Made by a program: the position numbers and the translations under genes
In this document: positions 40,171 to 48,227 of the stretch, in pieces
How positions within the stretch are numbered: the first letter of the stretch is position 1
Layout of the letters: every line of letters begins with the position of its first letter
The notes under the pieces: model-generated
The model's input: the letters and a program-made list of their open reading frames with translations, nothing else
Told to the model about the DNA's origin: nothing
Databases searched by the model: none
Source: Streptomyces bluensis
GTDB taxonomy: Bacteria; Actinomycetota; Actinomycetes; Streptomycetales; Streptomycetaceae
Assembly (NCBI RefSeq): GCF_014650715.1
Contig: NZ_BMVM01000004.1
Location: 1 to 64,000, forward strand
Length of the DNA stretch: 64,000 nt
Direction of reading: 5' to 3'

Positions 40171-40240
40171 GCGCCCCGAAGGGGGCGCGGGGCTGCGACA
40201 CATGCGGCTCCGCCGCGTGGGCGCGAGCCACCACGGACAA
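40171..40240. repeat. Streptomyces-type intergenic palindromic repeat
   Basis: Two back-to-back hairpins, GCGCCCC-GAA-GGGGGCGC (40171-40188) and GCGGCTCCGCCGC (40205-40217), embedded in a stretch ending GTGGGCGCGAGCC. Such sequence is common between genes in Streptomyces chromosomes. It sits within the condensin-type operon, between its first and second genes, where it could lower expression of the downstream pair. Confidence 0.65.
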
Positions 40241-40290
40241 CCCGCGGCCAAAGAACAGCCCGCACCACCCCGGCCCTCTCAGCGGGGCGT

Positions 40291-41817
40291 TCACGCGGCC
40301 TCCGTCCTGTCGGCCGCCATCCCCACCGCGTCCAGCAGAGCCGTCCCCACGATCAGATCCGCACCTCCGAACTCCGGATCGTCCAGCTCCGTCCCGTCGT
40401 CCACGGCGAACAACAGCTTCTCCTCGCCCTGGCGGTAAGCGGTACCGACCGCAGGACTGGCCGCGTGCACGGCCAACAGGGCGACCAGGTACGGAAGTTC
40501 CGCATCCTGACGGCGGGCGTCGGCCAACAGCCCCGACAACCGCCGGGGCGCGTCCGCAGGCAGGTCGAGCAGCTCCATGGCCGCCGCCAGCTGCTCCTCA
40601 CTGAACCGGCTGTCGTCCGGCGTCGCGATCAAGTCCGGCTCGGGCATCTCCGCACCCAGGTGTTCCCGCTCCACCGGCGGGGTCAGCAACAGATCGACGA
40701 GGTCCCCGAGGCGCACGGAGGCCCGCGTACGGAATCCCGTGCCGCGCCCGAAGAACGCGTCCGTGACGCGGACCGCCTGCTCCAGCGGCAGGGGGAGGAC
40801 GGGTGCGACCAGGTGCCCGTACAGGTCTATCCCCGACGTGGTCAGGGGCGTCGCGAAGGCCTGCCGGTCCTGTTCGGCGCGGAAGAGCGGGCCGGCTTCC
40901 AGCAACCGGGACTGCAACTGCGTATGACGGCGGATGCAGTCCTTCACGATGTCGACGAGCTCGGCGGCGCGCCGCTTGTGCTCGGGGTCCTCGGTCTCGT
41001 CGCGGGCCTTGCGGATGTTGGTGAGGATCGCGTTCTCGTGGCGGTAGCGGTCGGCGACGTGGTCGAGAGCCTCGGCGATCATGTCCGGGACGGCCTGGAG
41101 CCAGTCCACCGCGCGTACGTTGCGCCGGGTGGCGTCGAGCGCCCTGCGGAGGGTCTCCGAGTACTGCACGGTCCGGTAGCGGGCCTGCTCGGCGGCGAGC
41201 TGGGCGTCGGCGAGGCGGCCGCGGCTGATCAGGACCTCCAGCTTGACCTCGGCGGCGATCTGCGCGCTGGTGACGTCGGTGTCGAGGGCGCCCACGAGGA
41301 CGTTGACGGCTTCGTCGGTGGTACGGAGGCAGACGCCGCCCCCGTAGCCCGGTACCTCCTCGATCAGCTTGAAGTCGTAGTCGCGGCGCACATAGGTGCC
41401 GTCGGGTGCGAACGTGCCGTACACGGCCCGGAAGCCGCGGTCCACGCTGCCCACGTTGATCAGGTTCTCCAGGACCCAGCGGGCGACGCGCTCGTGCTCG
41501 GCGACGGGGCGCTGCGGGGCCTGGGCGGCGATGCGCGGGATGAGGCGGGCGACGATCTGGTCGTGGTCCGCGCCCGTGTCGAAGTCCATGTTGAGCGTGA
41601 CCAGGTCGATGGCGGCGAGGGCGACCTCCGCCATGCCGTACACCGAGTACTCACCGGCGAGGCCGGCCTTGCGCGCGTCGAGGTCGTGGAGCGGCGCGGT
41701 GCAGGCGAGCGCGCGCAGCCGCCGCGCCAGTCCCTCGTCGGCGGCCGGGCCCAGAGTGGGGCGCGGCCCCGCGCTGAGCTGGGGCGGAACACGGTCCGTC
41801 GATGCAGGCGAAGTCAC
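40291..41817 (-). CDS. Kleisin-like subunit of the condensin-type operon (JetA/MksF-like)
   Basis: A 508-residue soluble protein, first gene of the condensin-type operon. The N-terminal half is helical (EYSVYGMAEVALAAIDLVTLN, VARWVLENLINVG), with YVRRDYDFKLIEEVPGYGGG, then a long helical stretch (about 190-340) rich in R, E, K and A, and an acidic C-terminal domain (about 420-508). This plan, an N-terminal domain, helical bundle linker and C-terminal winged domain, is that of MukF/MksF/JetA. I take the GTG at 41817 because it removes a low-complexity leader; it lacks a Shine-Dalgarno sequence and lies close to TAGTCT, a possible -10 box, so the mRNA may be leaderless. Confidence 0.68.
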   Translation of the reverse strand: MTSPASTDRVPPQLSAGPRPTLGPAADEGLARRLRALACTAPLHDLDARKAGLAGEYSVYGMAEVALAAIDLVTLNMDFDTGADHDQIVARLIPRIAAQAPQRPVAEHERVARWVLENLINVGSVDRGFRAVYGTFAPDGTYVRRDYDFKLIEEVPGYGGGVCLRTTDEAVNVLVGALDTDVTSAQIAAEVKLEVLISRGRLADAQLAAEQARYRTVQYSETLRRALDATRRNVRAVDWLQAVPDMIAEALDHVADRYRHENAILTNIRKARDETEDPEHKRRAAELVDIVKDCIRRHTQLQSRLLEAGPLFRAEQDRQAFATPLTTSGIDLYGHLVAPVLPLPLEQAVRVTDAFFGRGTGFRTRASVRLGDLVDLLLTPPVEREHLGAEMPEPDLIATPDDSRFSEEQLAAAMELLDLPADAPRRLSGLLADARRQDAELPYLVALLAVHAASPAVGTAYRQGEEKLLFAVDDGTELDDPEFGGADLIVGTALLDAVGMAADRTEAA

Positions 41818-41988
41818 GGTGCACAGACTAGGTCCTGGGTCCGACAACGACGGAAACGCTCCGCTGGGAAAGCCGGGGAACTGCGGGTTTGTCGTCAGGA
41901 TTCGGGCCCTCGGTGGTTGGTCGCGCCCGCGTCGGCGGAGCCGCACATCAGCACCGCCCCGTACCCTCTTCCAGGCCCCTCCCCACCT

Positions 41989-42693
41989 TCATCCGATCCC
42001 CTGCGTTCCGTCCCCCACCCTCCGTCCGTACACCTCGACCAGCCCTTTGCGTGAGTCGTCGAGGTACACCGCGAGGAGCTTTTCGGCCTCGTCGCGCTCA
42101 CCCGCCTGGAGGGTCTGGAGGATCTGCCTGTTACGCGCCAGGTAGGGCTCGTGGAGGCGCCGTGGGTCGTCCACCACGTGGAAGGCCAGCCGGAGTTCGG
42201 CGAAAACGCTGCGCATGAGTTCGTCGGTGCGCTCGCTGCCGGCGAGGGCGACCAGCTCCCGGTGGAAGTGGATGTTGGCGGTGGACACCCCTTTCCAGTC
42301 ACCCTCGCGTGCCGCCTTCTGCCCGTCCGCGACGGCGTTGGCCGGTCCCTCCACGGCGTACGGCGGCGCGCCGAGGCCGCGCACGACGGCGCACTCGACG
42401 AGGCTCCGGACGCGGTAGATGTCCTCGACGTCCTCGACGGTCAGGACGCGGACGAAGACGCCGCGGTTGAGCTCGTGCACCAGCAGGCGTTCGTGGGTGA
42501 GCAGGCGGAACGCCTCGCGGAGCGTGTTGCGGGAGACCCCGAGCGCGCCGCCGATGCTGTCCTCGGACAGCCGCGTTCCCGGCGGGAAGAACCCCTCGGC
42601 GATACGGCTGCGGAGGATGTCCGAAACCCGCTCGGCGGTGCTGGTGCGGCCCAACAGTGCACGGTCGTCGGCCAGTCCAGTGAGTTCTGCCAT
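41989..42693 (-). CDS. GntR-family (FCD/FadR subgroup) regulator of the 5-oxoproline module
   Basis: A 234-residue regulator with an N-terminal winged helix (about 18-85: AERVSDILRSRIAEGFFPPGTRLSE, then LGVSRNTLREAFRLL) and a C-terminal FCD ligand-binding domain (about 90-220, all helical). FCD regulators bind small carboxylates, often through a metal held by Asp and His residues; candidates are visible in DIYRVRS, NIHFHREL and RLHEPYL. It is divergent from the MFS/Pxp genes, and a perfect 17-base palindrome lies in the shared region, so autoregulation and repression of the module are likely. Confidence 0.9.
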   Translation of the reverse strand: MAELTGLADDRALLGRTSTAERVSDILRSRIAEGFFPPGTRLSEDSIGGALGVSRNTLREAFRLLTHERLLVHELNRGVFVRVLTVEDVEDIYRVRSLVECAVVRGLGAPPYAVEGPANAVADGQKAAREGDWKGVSTANIHFHRELVALAGSERTDELMRSVFAELRLAFHVVDDPRRLHEPYLARNRQILQTLQAGERDEAEKLLAVYLDDSRKGLVEVYGRRVGDGTQGIG

Positions 42694-42742
42694 GTTCCGA
42701 ATTCAATCGCGGATACATGAACGAAACAACACGGGTATTGAG

Positions 42743-42759
42743 GGATCGTTCAACGATCC
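42743..42759. promoter_or_regulatory. Perfect palindrome, operator of the GntR regulator
   Basis: GGATCGTTCAACGATCC is an eight-base perfect inverted repeat around a single central C, midway between the GntR and MFS genes (49 and 115 bases from their starts). Spacing and symmetry suit an FCD-type GntR dimer. Confidence 0.75.
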
Positions 42760-42873
42760 TCTACCTTGCTGGGAACGCATCTCGATGGGCGCCGTAGCGC
42801 TGCGGCGCCCATCGCTTCCGCACGGCACGGCTCGACTCCTCACGCACCCTCCGTCCCTCATTGCGAGGTGCCC

Positions 42874-44193
42874 ATGAGCACGAATCCTCCCCCTCAGGCC
42901 CTGACCGGCGACGTTCATCCGAAAGCGGGGGAAATCGGCGCCGACGACGGCGCGTTCGCCTGGCTGCGGGCGCTCGGTCCGCGTGGCCGCCGTGCCTTCG
43001 CGGGCGCGTTCGGCGGCTATGCCCTCGACTCGTACGACTACTTCACGCTGCCGCTCAGCATGGTGGCCCTCGCGGCCTACTTCGGCCTGGACAGCGGCCA
43101 GACGGGCCTGTTCACCACGGTCACCCTCGTCGTCTCGGCGATCGGCGGGGCGGCCGCGGGCGTGCTCGCGGACCGGATCGGGCGCGTGAAGGCGCTGATG
43201 ATCACGGTGGCCACCTACGCGGTGTTCACGGTGGCCTGCGGCTTCGCGCCCAACTACGAGACGCTGCTGGTCTTCCGGGCCCTCCAGGGTCTCGGCTTCG
43301 GCGGCGAGTGGGCGGTCGGCGCGATCCTGGTCGCCGAGTACGCGAGTGCCCGGCACCGGGGGCGGACGCTCGGCGCGATCCAGAGTTCCTGGGCCGTCGG
43401 CTGGGGCCTCGCCGTGATCGTCTACACGCTGGTCTTCCAGTTCCTGGACGACGACATCGCCTGGCGCGTGATGTTCTGGACCGGCGCGCTGCCCGCGCTG
43501 CTCGTCGTCTGGGTGCGGCGCCAGGTCAAGGACGCCCCCGAAGCGAAGGCCGCGCGCGAGAGGAGCAGTGAGAAGGGCTCGCTCGCGGCGATCTTCAAGC
43601 CGGGCACGGCGGACGATCCGGGCCTGCTGCGCACCACTCTCTTCGCCGTTCTGCTGTCCACCGGTGTCCAGGGCGGCTACTACACGCTGGCCACCTGGGT
43701 GCCCACGTACCTGAAGACGGAGCGCGACCTGTCCGTCGTCGGCACCGGCGGCTACCTGACGTTCCTGATCTCCGGGGCCTTCATCGGCTACCTCACGGGC
43801 GGCTACCTCACCGACCGGCTGGGCCGCCGACGGAACATCTGGCTGTTCGCGGTGCTGTCGGCGCTGTGCATCCTGGCGTACGCGAACATCCCCAGCGGCG
43901 CCAACACCCTGCTCCTGGTGCTCGGTTTCCCGCTCGGGTTCTGCATGTCGGCGATCTTCAGCGGCTTCGGCTCGTTCCTGAGCGAGCTGTACCCGTCGGC
44001 CGTTCGCGGCACGGGGCAGGGCTTCACGTACAACACCGGCCGCGCCGTGGGCGCCGTCTTCCCCACCACGGTGGGCTTCCTGGCCGACAGCTGGGGTGTG
44101 GGCGGCGCGCTGGTCTTCGGCGCGATCGGTTACGGCCTGGCGGCGATCGCGCTGCTCGGGCTTCCCGAGACGCGTGGGAAGGAGCTGGCGTGA
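42874..44193 (+). CDS. MFS transporter, probably for 5-oxoproline or a related carboxylate
   Basis: A 439-residue major facilitator with 12 predicted membrane helices. The two MFS loop motifs are present: [13 protein letters not shown] after helix 2 and [13 protein letters not shown] after helix 8. [16 protein letters not shown] in helix 1 and [19 protein letters not shown] in helix 4 are typical of the metabolite:proton symporter subgroup (sialate, carboxylate and aromatic-acid carriers). ATG after GCGAGG. Its TGA overlaps the GTG of the DUF1445 gene, so it belongs to the same operon as PxpABC, which suggests uptake of 5-oxoproline; that link is by context only. Confidence 0.9.
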   Translation: MSTNPPPQALTGDVHPKAGEIGADDGAFAWLRALGPRGRRAFAGAFGGYALDSYDYFTLPLSMVALAAYFGLDSGQTGLFTTVTLVVSAIGGAAAGVLADRIGRVKALMITVATYAVFTVACGFAPNYETLLVFRALQGLGFGGEWAVGAILVAEYASARHRGRTLGAIQSSWAVGWGLAVIVYTLVFQFLDDDIAWRVMFWTGALPALLVVWVRRQVKDAPEAKAARERSSEKGSLAAIFKPGTADDPGLLRTTLFAVLLSTGVQGGYYTLATWVPTYLKTERDLSVVGTGGYLTFLISGAFIGYLTGGYLTDRLGRRRNIWLFAVLSALCILAYANIPSGANTLLLVLGFPLGFCMSAIFSGFGSFLSELYPSAVRGTGQGFTYNTGRAVGAVFPTTVGFLADSWGVGGALVFGAIGYGLAAIALLGLPETRGKELA

Positions 44194-45041
44194 ACAGCAC
44201 GGAAGAGCGCCCTGCGACCGTCACTGCGGCAGAGGACCGGCCGCTGACCCTCGTCGACGAGCACGCGCACGCGTGGAGCCCGAAAACCGCCCGGGCCCGC
44301 TTCCGGGAAGGGCTCACGGGCCCGACCGCCGGCATCGCGGCGGGCCACACCCAGGTCAACCTCATCTCGGTGCCCGCCGACTGGGCGTACGACATGCTCC
44401 TGTTCTGCACGCTCAACCCCAAGCCCTGCCCGGTCCTCGACGTCACGGACGCCGGCTCCTGGACCACTGTCCTCGCGGGCGGCGCCGATCTGCGCACCGA
44501 TCTGCCGCGCTACCGGGTGTGGCAGGACGGCGAACTGGTGGACGAGCCGACGGACGTGCGTGCGCACTGGCGGGGCGACCTGGTGTCGTTCCTGATCGGC
44601 TGCAGCTTCACCTTCGAGTGGGCGCTGGCCGAGGCGGGCGTCCCCCTCCGTCACATCGAGCAGGGCCGCAACGTGCCGATGTACGTGACCAGTCGCCAGT
44701 GCCGGCCGGCGGGGAGGCTGCGCGGCCCGATGGTGGTGTCCATGCGCCCGGTTCCGCCGGAGCATCTGGCGACCGCTCTGCGGGAGAGCGGACTGCTCCC
44801 CGCGGTGCACGGCAGCCCCGTACACTGCGGCGATCCCTCGGGGCTGGGCATCGAGGACCTCGGCCGCCCCGACTTCGGCGACCCGGTGGACGCCGAACCC
44901 GACGACATCCCGGTGTTCTGGGCCTGTGGAGTCACCCCGCAGGCCGCGGTGATGGCCTCCCGCCCGCCGTTCGCCATCACCCACGCGCCGGGCCAGATGT
45001 TCGTCACCGACGCCCGCGACGAGCAGTACCGCGTGGCCTGA
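44190..45041 (+). CDS. DUF1445 protein (putative hydro-lyase / D-glutamate cyclase family)
   Basis: A 283-residue DUF1445 protein, the family usually called putative hydro-lyase and related to part of the mammalian D-glutamate cyclase, which interconverts D-glutamate and 5-oxo-D-proline. Family marks are [17 protein letters not shown] near residue 45, [13 protein letters not shown] around 135, NVPMYVT and [18 protein letters not shown], and [11 protein letters not shown] near 250 with [12 protein letters not shown] at the end. GTG overlaps the MFS stop (GTGA). The next genes open the 5-oxoproline ring, so making or racemising 5-oxoproline fits. The stop codon opens a run of tandem 17-base repeats. 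Confidence 0.88.
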   Translation: MNSTEERPATVTAAEDRPLTLVDEHAHAWSPKTARARFREGLTGPTAGIAAGHTQVNLISVPADWAYDMLLFCTLNPKPCPVLDVTDAGSWTTVLAGGADLRTDLPRYRVWQDGELVDEPTDVRAHWRGDLVSFLIGCSFTFEWALAEAGVPLRHIEQGRNVPMYVTSRQCRPAGRLRGPMVVSMRPVPPEHLATALRESGLLPAVHGSPVHCGDPSGLGIEDLGRPDFGDPVDAEPDDIPVFWACGVTPQAAVMASRPPFAITHAPGQMFVTDARDEQYRVA

Positions 45042-45106
45042 GAAACCACGGAGTCCGAGAAACCACGGGGTGTGAGAAACCGCGTGGTCTGAGAACCTGC
45101 GTGGCC
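45039..45106 (+). repeat. Four tandem 17-base repeats starting at the DUF1445 stop codon
   Basis: Units begin at 45039, 45056, 45073 and 45090. The first is TGAGAAACCACGGAGTC and the second CGAGAAACCACGGGGTG; the third and fourth have the same GAGAAACC/GAGAACC core and end in GCGTGGTC and GCGTGGCC. A partial unit (CCGCGTGGCC) forms the last codons of the gene just before. The array occupies most of the gap to pxpA. Confidence 0.85.
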
Positions 45107-45129
45107 GGAGAAGGGAAAACGAAGGATCC

Positions 45130-45888
45130 ATGACCTCGATCGATCTGAACGCCGACCTCGGCGAGGGCTTCGGCCGCTGGCGGCTCACCGACGACGAACA
45201 GCTCCTGTCCGTCGTCACCAGTGCCAACGTGGCCTGCGGTTTCCACGCCGGGGACGCGGCCACCATGCGGCGGGTGTGCGAGCTGGCGGCCGGGCGCGGG
45301 GTACGGATCGGCGCGCAGGTCTCGTATCGGGACCTGGCCGGTTTCGGGCGGCGCGCGATGGACGTGCCGCCCGCCGAACTGGCGGCCGAAGTGGCGTACC
45401 AGATCGGCGCGTTGGAGGTCTTCGCGCGGGCGGCGGGTGCGCGCGTGGCGTATGTGAAGCCGCACGGCGCGCTCTACAACCGCGTCGTGCACGACGAGGA
45501 GCAGGCCGGGGCGGTCGTCGAGGGCGTACGGCTCGCGGGCGCCGCACTGCCCGTGCTGGGGCTGCCCGGATCGCGCTTGCTCAAGCTGGCCGAGCAGGCC
45601 GGGCTGCCGGTGGTCACCGAGGCGTTCGCGGACCGCGCGTACACCGACGAGGGCACGCTCGTGCCGCGCGGCCGGGACGGTGCCGTGATCGCCGACGCGG
45701 ACGCCGTGGTCGAACGGTCGGTGGGGCTGGCGTGCTCAGGGGCGGTCACGTCGCACTCCGGGGAGCGCGTCATGGTCCGCGCCCGCTCGCTGTGCCTGCA
45801 CGGCGACACTCCGGGCGCGGTGGAGCTCGCCCGCCGGGTCCGGGACGAGCTGGAGTCGGCGGGCGTCCGGGTGGAGGCGTTCGTATGA
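45130..45888 (+). CDS. pxpA: 5-oxoprolinase subunit A (LamB/YcsF family)
   Basis: A 252-residue LamB/YcsF protein. With PxpB and PxpC it forms the prokaryotic ATP-dependent 5-oxoprolinase that opens 5-oxo-L-proline to glutamate. The family signature is at the N-terminus, SIDLNADLGEGFGRW; NVACGFHAGD, KPHGALYN and SHSGERVMVRARSLCLHGD are also conserved. The ATG is preceded by GAAGGGAAAACGAAGG. Its stop overlaps the pxpB start (ATGA). Confidence 0.94.
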   Translation: MTSIDLNADLGEGFGRWRLTDDEQLLSVVTSANVACGFHAGDAATMRRVCELAAGRGVRIGAQVSYRDLAGFGRRAMDVPPAELAAEVAYQIGALEVFARAAGARVAYVKPHGALYNRVVHDEEQAGAVVEGVRLAGAALPVLGLPGSRLLKLAEQAGLPVVTEAFADRAYTDEGTLVPRGRDGAVIADADAVVERSVGLACSGAVTSHSGERVMVRARSLCLHGDTPGAVELARRVRDELESAGVRVEAFV

Positions 45889-46496
45889 GGGCGCTGCCGG
45901 CCGGGGACCACGCCCTGCTGATCGAGGTGGGGACGGGCGAGGAGGCGCAGGCCCTGCACGCCGAGCTGCTGCGCCGCCGCGCCGCGGGCGAGCTGGCGGT
46001 GGCCGAGATCGTCCCGGCGGCCCGCACGGTCCTCCTGGACGGCCTGGACGCCCCGTCCCGCCTCGCCGAGCGACTCGCCTCCTGGGAGGTGCCGCCCGTG
46101 CCCCCGCGCGCGGGGGACGTGGTCGAGATCCCCGTGCGGTACGACGGCCCCGACCTCGTCGACGTGGCCGCGCACTGGGATGTGTCCGAGGCCGAGGTGG
46201 CCCGGCTGCACGCGGCGGCCGAGTTCCGGGTCGCCTTCTGCGGTTTCGCCCCGGGCTTCGGCTATCTCACGGGCCTGCCCCGCGAGGTGCCGCGCCGGGG
46301 GACGCCGCGGACGGCTGTGCCCGCGGGGTCGGTCGCCCTGGCGGGGCCGTACACGGGGGTGTACCCGCGTGCCTCCCCCGGCGGCTGGCAGCTGATCGGT
46401 ACGACGGACGCGGTGCTGTGGGACCACGCGCGCGTGCCGGCTGCTCTGCTGTCACCGGGTACGCGTGTGCGTTTCGTCCCTGTGGGGGCGCCGTGA
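45885..46496 (+). CDS. pxpB: 5-oxoprolinase subunit B (KipI-like)
   Basis: A 203-residue PxpB/KipI protein of cyclophilin-like fold. The diagnostic block CGFAPGFGYLTGLP (about 118-131) and AVPAGSVALAGPYTGVYPR with SPGGWQLIG follow each other as in characterised PxpB. ATGA overlap with pxpA upstream and GTGA overlap with pxpC downstream indicate equimolar synthesis of a complex. The frame is open far upstream, inside pxpA, but the ATG at 45885 gives the normal N-terminus. Confidence 0.94.
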   Translation: MRALPAGDHALLIEVGTGEEAQALHAELLRRRAAGELAVAEIVPAARTVLLDGLDAPSRLAERLASWEVPPVPPRAGDVVEIPVRYDGPDLVDVAAHWDVSEAEVARLHAAAEFRVAFCGFAPGFGYLTGLPREVPRRGTPRTAVPAGSVALAGPYTGVYPRASPGGWQLIGTTDAVLWDHARVPAALLSPGTRVRFVPVGAP

Positions 46497-47365
46497 CCGA
46501 CCGCGCCCTCGCCGTCGTACGGGCCGGAGCCCTCACCACCGTCCAGGACCAGGGGCGGCCCGGCCACGCCCATCTCGGCGTGCCGCGCTCGGGAGCGCTG
46601 GACGCACCCGCCGCCGCGCTGGTCAACCGGCTCGTGGGCAACGCCCCGGAGGCGGCCGTGCTGGAGACCACGCTCAACGGGTGTGCCGTGCGGCCGCGTT
46701 CGACGGTCACCGTGGCCGTCGGGGGCGCCCCCTGCGCGATCACCGTGGACGGGCGCCCGGCGGCCTGGGGAGCCCCCCTGCGGGTCCCGGGAGGGGCGCT
46801 GCTGGACATCGGGCCCGCCCGCTCCGGAGTGCGCAGCTATCTCGCGGTCTCCGGTGGCGTGGCCGTGGAGCCGGTGCTGGGCAGTCGCTCGACGGACCTG
46901 CTGTCGGGGTTGGGCCCGGCTCCGCTGACCGACGGCACGGTGTTGCCCCTGGGGCCGTCGGTGAGGGCACACGCGCGCGTGGATGTCGTTCCGCACCCGG
47001 CGCCACCCGCCGAGCTCGTCCTGCGCGTGACGCTGGGCCCGCGCGACGACTGGTTCACCGCGGCGGCCGTCGGGGCCTTCACCACACACCCGTACACGGT
47101 GTCCACCGCGAGCAACCGCATCGGCCTGCGCACGGAAGGCCCCGCCCTGGTGCGGGCGGTCCCGGGCGAACTCCCCAGCGAGGGCATGGTCCTGGGCGCG
47201 GTGCAGGTCCCGCCGGACGGCCGTCCGGTCGTGTTCCTCGCCGACCACCCGACCACCGGGGGCTACCCGGTGATCGCGGTCGTCCACCCGGCGGACCTGC
47301 CCGCGACGGCCCAGGCGGCGCCGGGCACCCCGGTACGGTTCGTCGCCGTGCGCCGGCGGGCCTGA
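46493..47365 (+). CDS. pxpC: 5-oxoprolinase subunit C (biotin-dependent carboxyltransferase-like)
   Basis: A 290-residue PxpC/KipA protein, the third 5-oxoprolinase subunit. The N-terminal signature VQDQGRPGHAHLGVPRSGA is intact, followed by NAPEAAVLETTLNG, GSRSTDLLSGLG and, near the end, PTTGGYPVIAVVHPADLP. The family is often labelled biotin-dependent carboxyltransferase because a related domain is fused in urea carboxylases. GTG start overlaps the pxpB stop. It converges on the SGNH hydrolase gene with 16 bases between stops. Confidence 0.94.
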   Translation: MTDRALAVVRAGALTTVQDQGRPGHAHLGVPRSGALDAPAAALVNRLVGNAPEAAVLETTLNGCAVRPRSTVTVAVGGAPCAITVDGRPAAWGAPLRVPGGALLDIGPARSGVRSYLAVSGGVAVEPVLGSRSTDLLSGLGPAPLTDGTVLPLGPSVRAHARVDVVPHPAPPAELVLRVTLGPRDDWFTAAAVGAFTTHPYTVSTASNRIGLRTEGPALVRAVPGELPSEGMVLGAVQVPPDGRPVVFLADHPTTGGYPVIAVVHPADLPATAQAAPGTPVRFVAVRRRA

Positions 47366-47381
47366 TGCGCGCACCCGCGGG

Positions 47382-48227
47382 TCACGCCGCCTCGGCTTGC
47401 TCTCCCACCGTCAGCGCGGCCAGCGCCGACGCCACCGCGGCGGAGGCGCTGAGGTCCAGCCGGCCACTGGTACCGCGGGCCTTGTGGCGGACCTCGGCCA
47501 TGGCGAGGGCGAGGAGCTGCGGCAGCAGGTCGGTGCACCGGCGGGCGACCCAGGCGGTTCCCTTCGTGGCCAGCCAGAACAGGCTCGCCGACCGGGTGGG
47601 TACAGGGAACTCGGGCTCGGGGGACGGTCCTGGCCCCGTCGAGAGGCCCGCCTCGGTGAGCAGGGCGTGGAAGCGGACGGCGAGTTGCCGGTGTCCGCGC
47701 TCCCCGGGGTGCAGCCGGTCCGCGCTCCACATGGCGCGGTCCGTCAGCCACGCGCCCTCACAGGCGTGCAGATGCACCGCCTCGTACCGCTCGGACAGGG
47801 CGTGGACCACGGTGTTGACCGCGCGCTGCCGTCGGGCGAGCGGGCGGGCCAGGGAGCCGGGCAGACCGAGCATCGCCCCGGGGTCGGGCAGACAGGCGGT
47901 GAGCAGGCCGGTGCCCTGGGCGCGGAAGGCCGCGTACACCGTGTCGAGGCGGGCGGCGACGGCGTGGATGTCGAAGGTGCAGCGCAGGGTGTCGTTGACG
48001 CCGATGACGACGGAGACCAGGTCCGGTCGCAGGGCCAGCGCGGCGGGGGTCTGGCGCTCCAGGACGTCCCGCGTCTGGGCGCCGCTGACCGCCAGGTTGG
48101 TGAAGTCCGCGGCCGGGCCGAGCCCGTCGGCGAGGAGGGCGGCCCAGCCACGCCAGCCGTCACCGACGGGGTCCCCGATGCCCTGGGTCAGCGAGTCGCC
48201 GAGAGCCACGAACCGCAGGGGTCTCAT
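47382..48227 (-). CDS. SGNH/GDSL-type esterase
   Basis: A 281-residue SGNH hydrolase. Block I is ALGDSLTQG with the nucleophile serine (residue 12), block III is VVIGVNDT with the oxyanion asparagine, and block V is SADRLHPGERGH with the catalytic Asp and His. There is no signal peptide; the C-terminal 80 residues are an extra alanine-rich helical part. It is last in an operon with two glycosyltransferases, all joined by four-base overlaps, so deacylation of a glycolipid or removal of an acyl group from a sugar is plausible, though not shown. Confidence 0.88.
   Translation of the reverse strand: MRPLRFVALGDSLTQGIGDPVGDGWRGWAALLADGLGPAADFTNLAVSGAQTRDVLERQTPAALALRPDLVSVVIGVNDTLRCTFDIHAVAARLDTVYAAFRAQGTGLLTACLPDPGAMLGLPGSLARPLARRQRAVNTVVHALSERYEAVHLHACEGAWLTDRAMWSADRLHPGERGHRQLAVRFHALLTEAGLSTGPGPSPEPEFPVPTRSASLFWLATKGTAWVARRCTDLLPQLLALAMAEVRHKARGTSGRLDLSASAAVASALAALTVGEQAEAA

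Noticed and set aside
34547..41817. A complete Wadjet defence system
   Set aside because: The nuclease subunit JetD (DUF3322/DUF2220) is not encoded on either side. Only the condensin-like part is present, so a full defence call is not supported.
45039..45106. CRISPR array
   Set aside because: The units are directly adjacent without spacers, only 17 bases long, and no cas genes are in the window.
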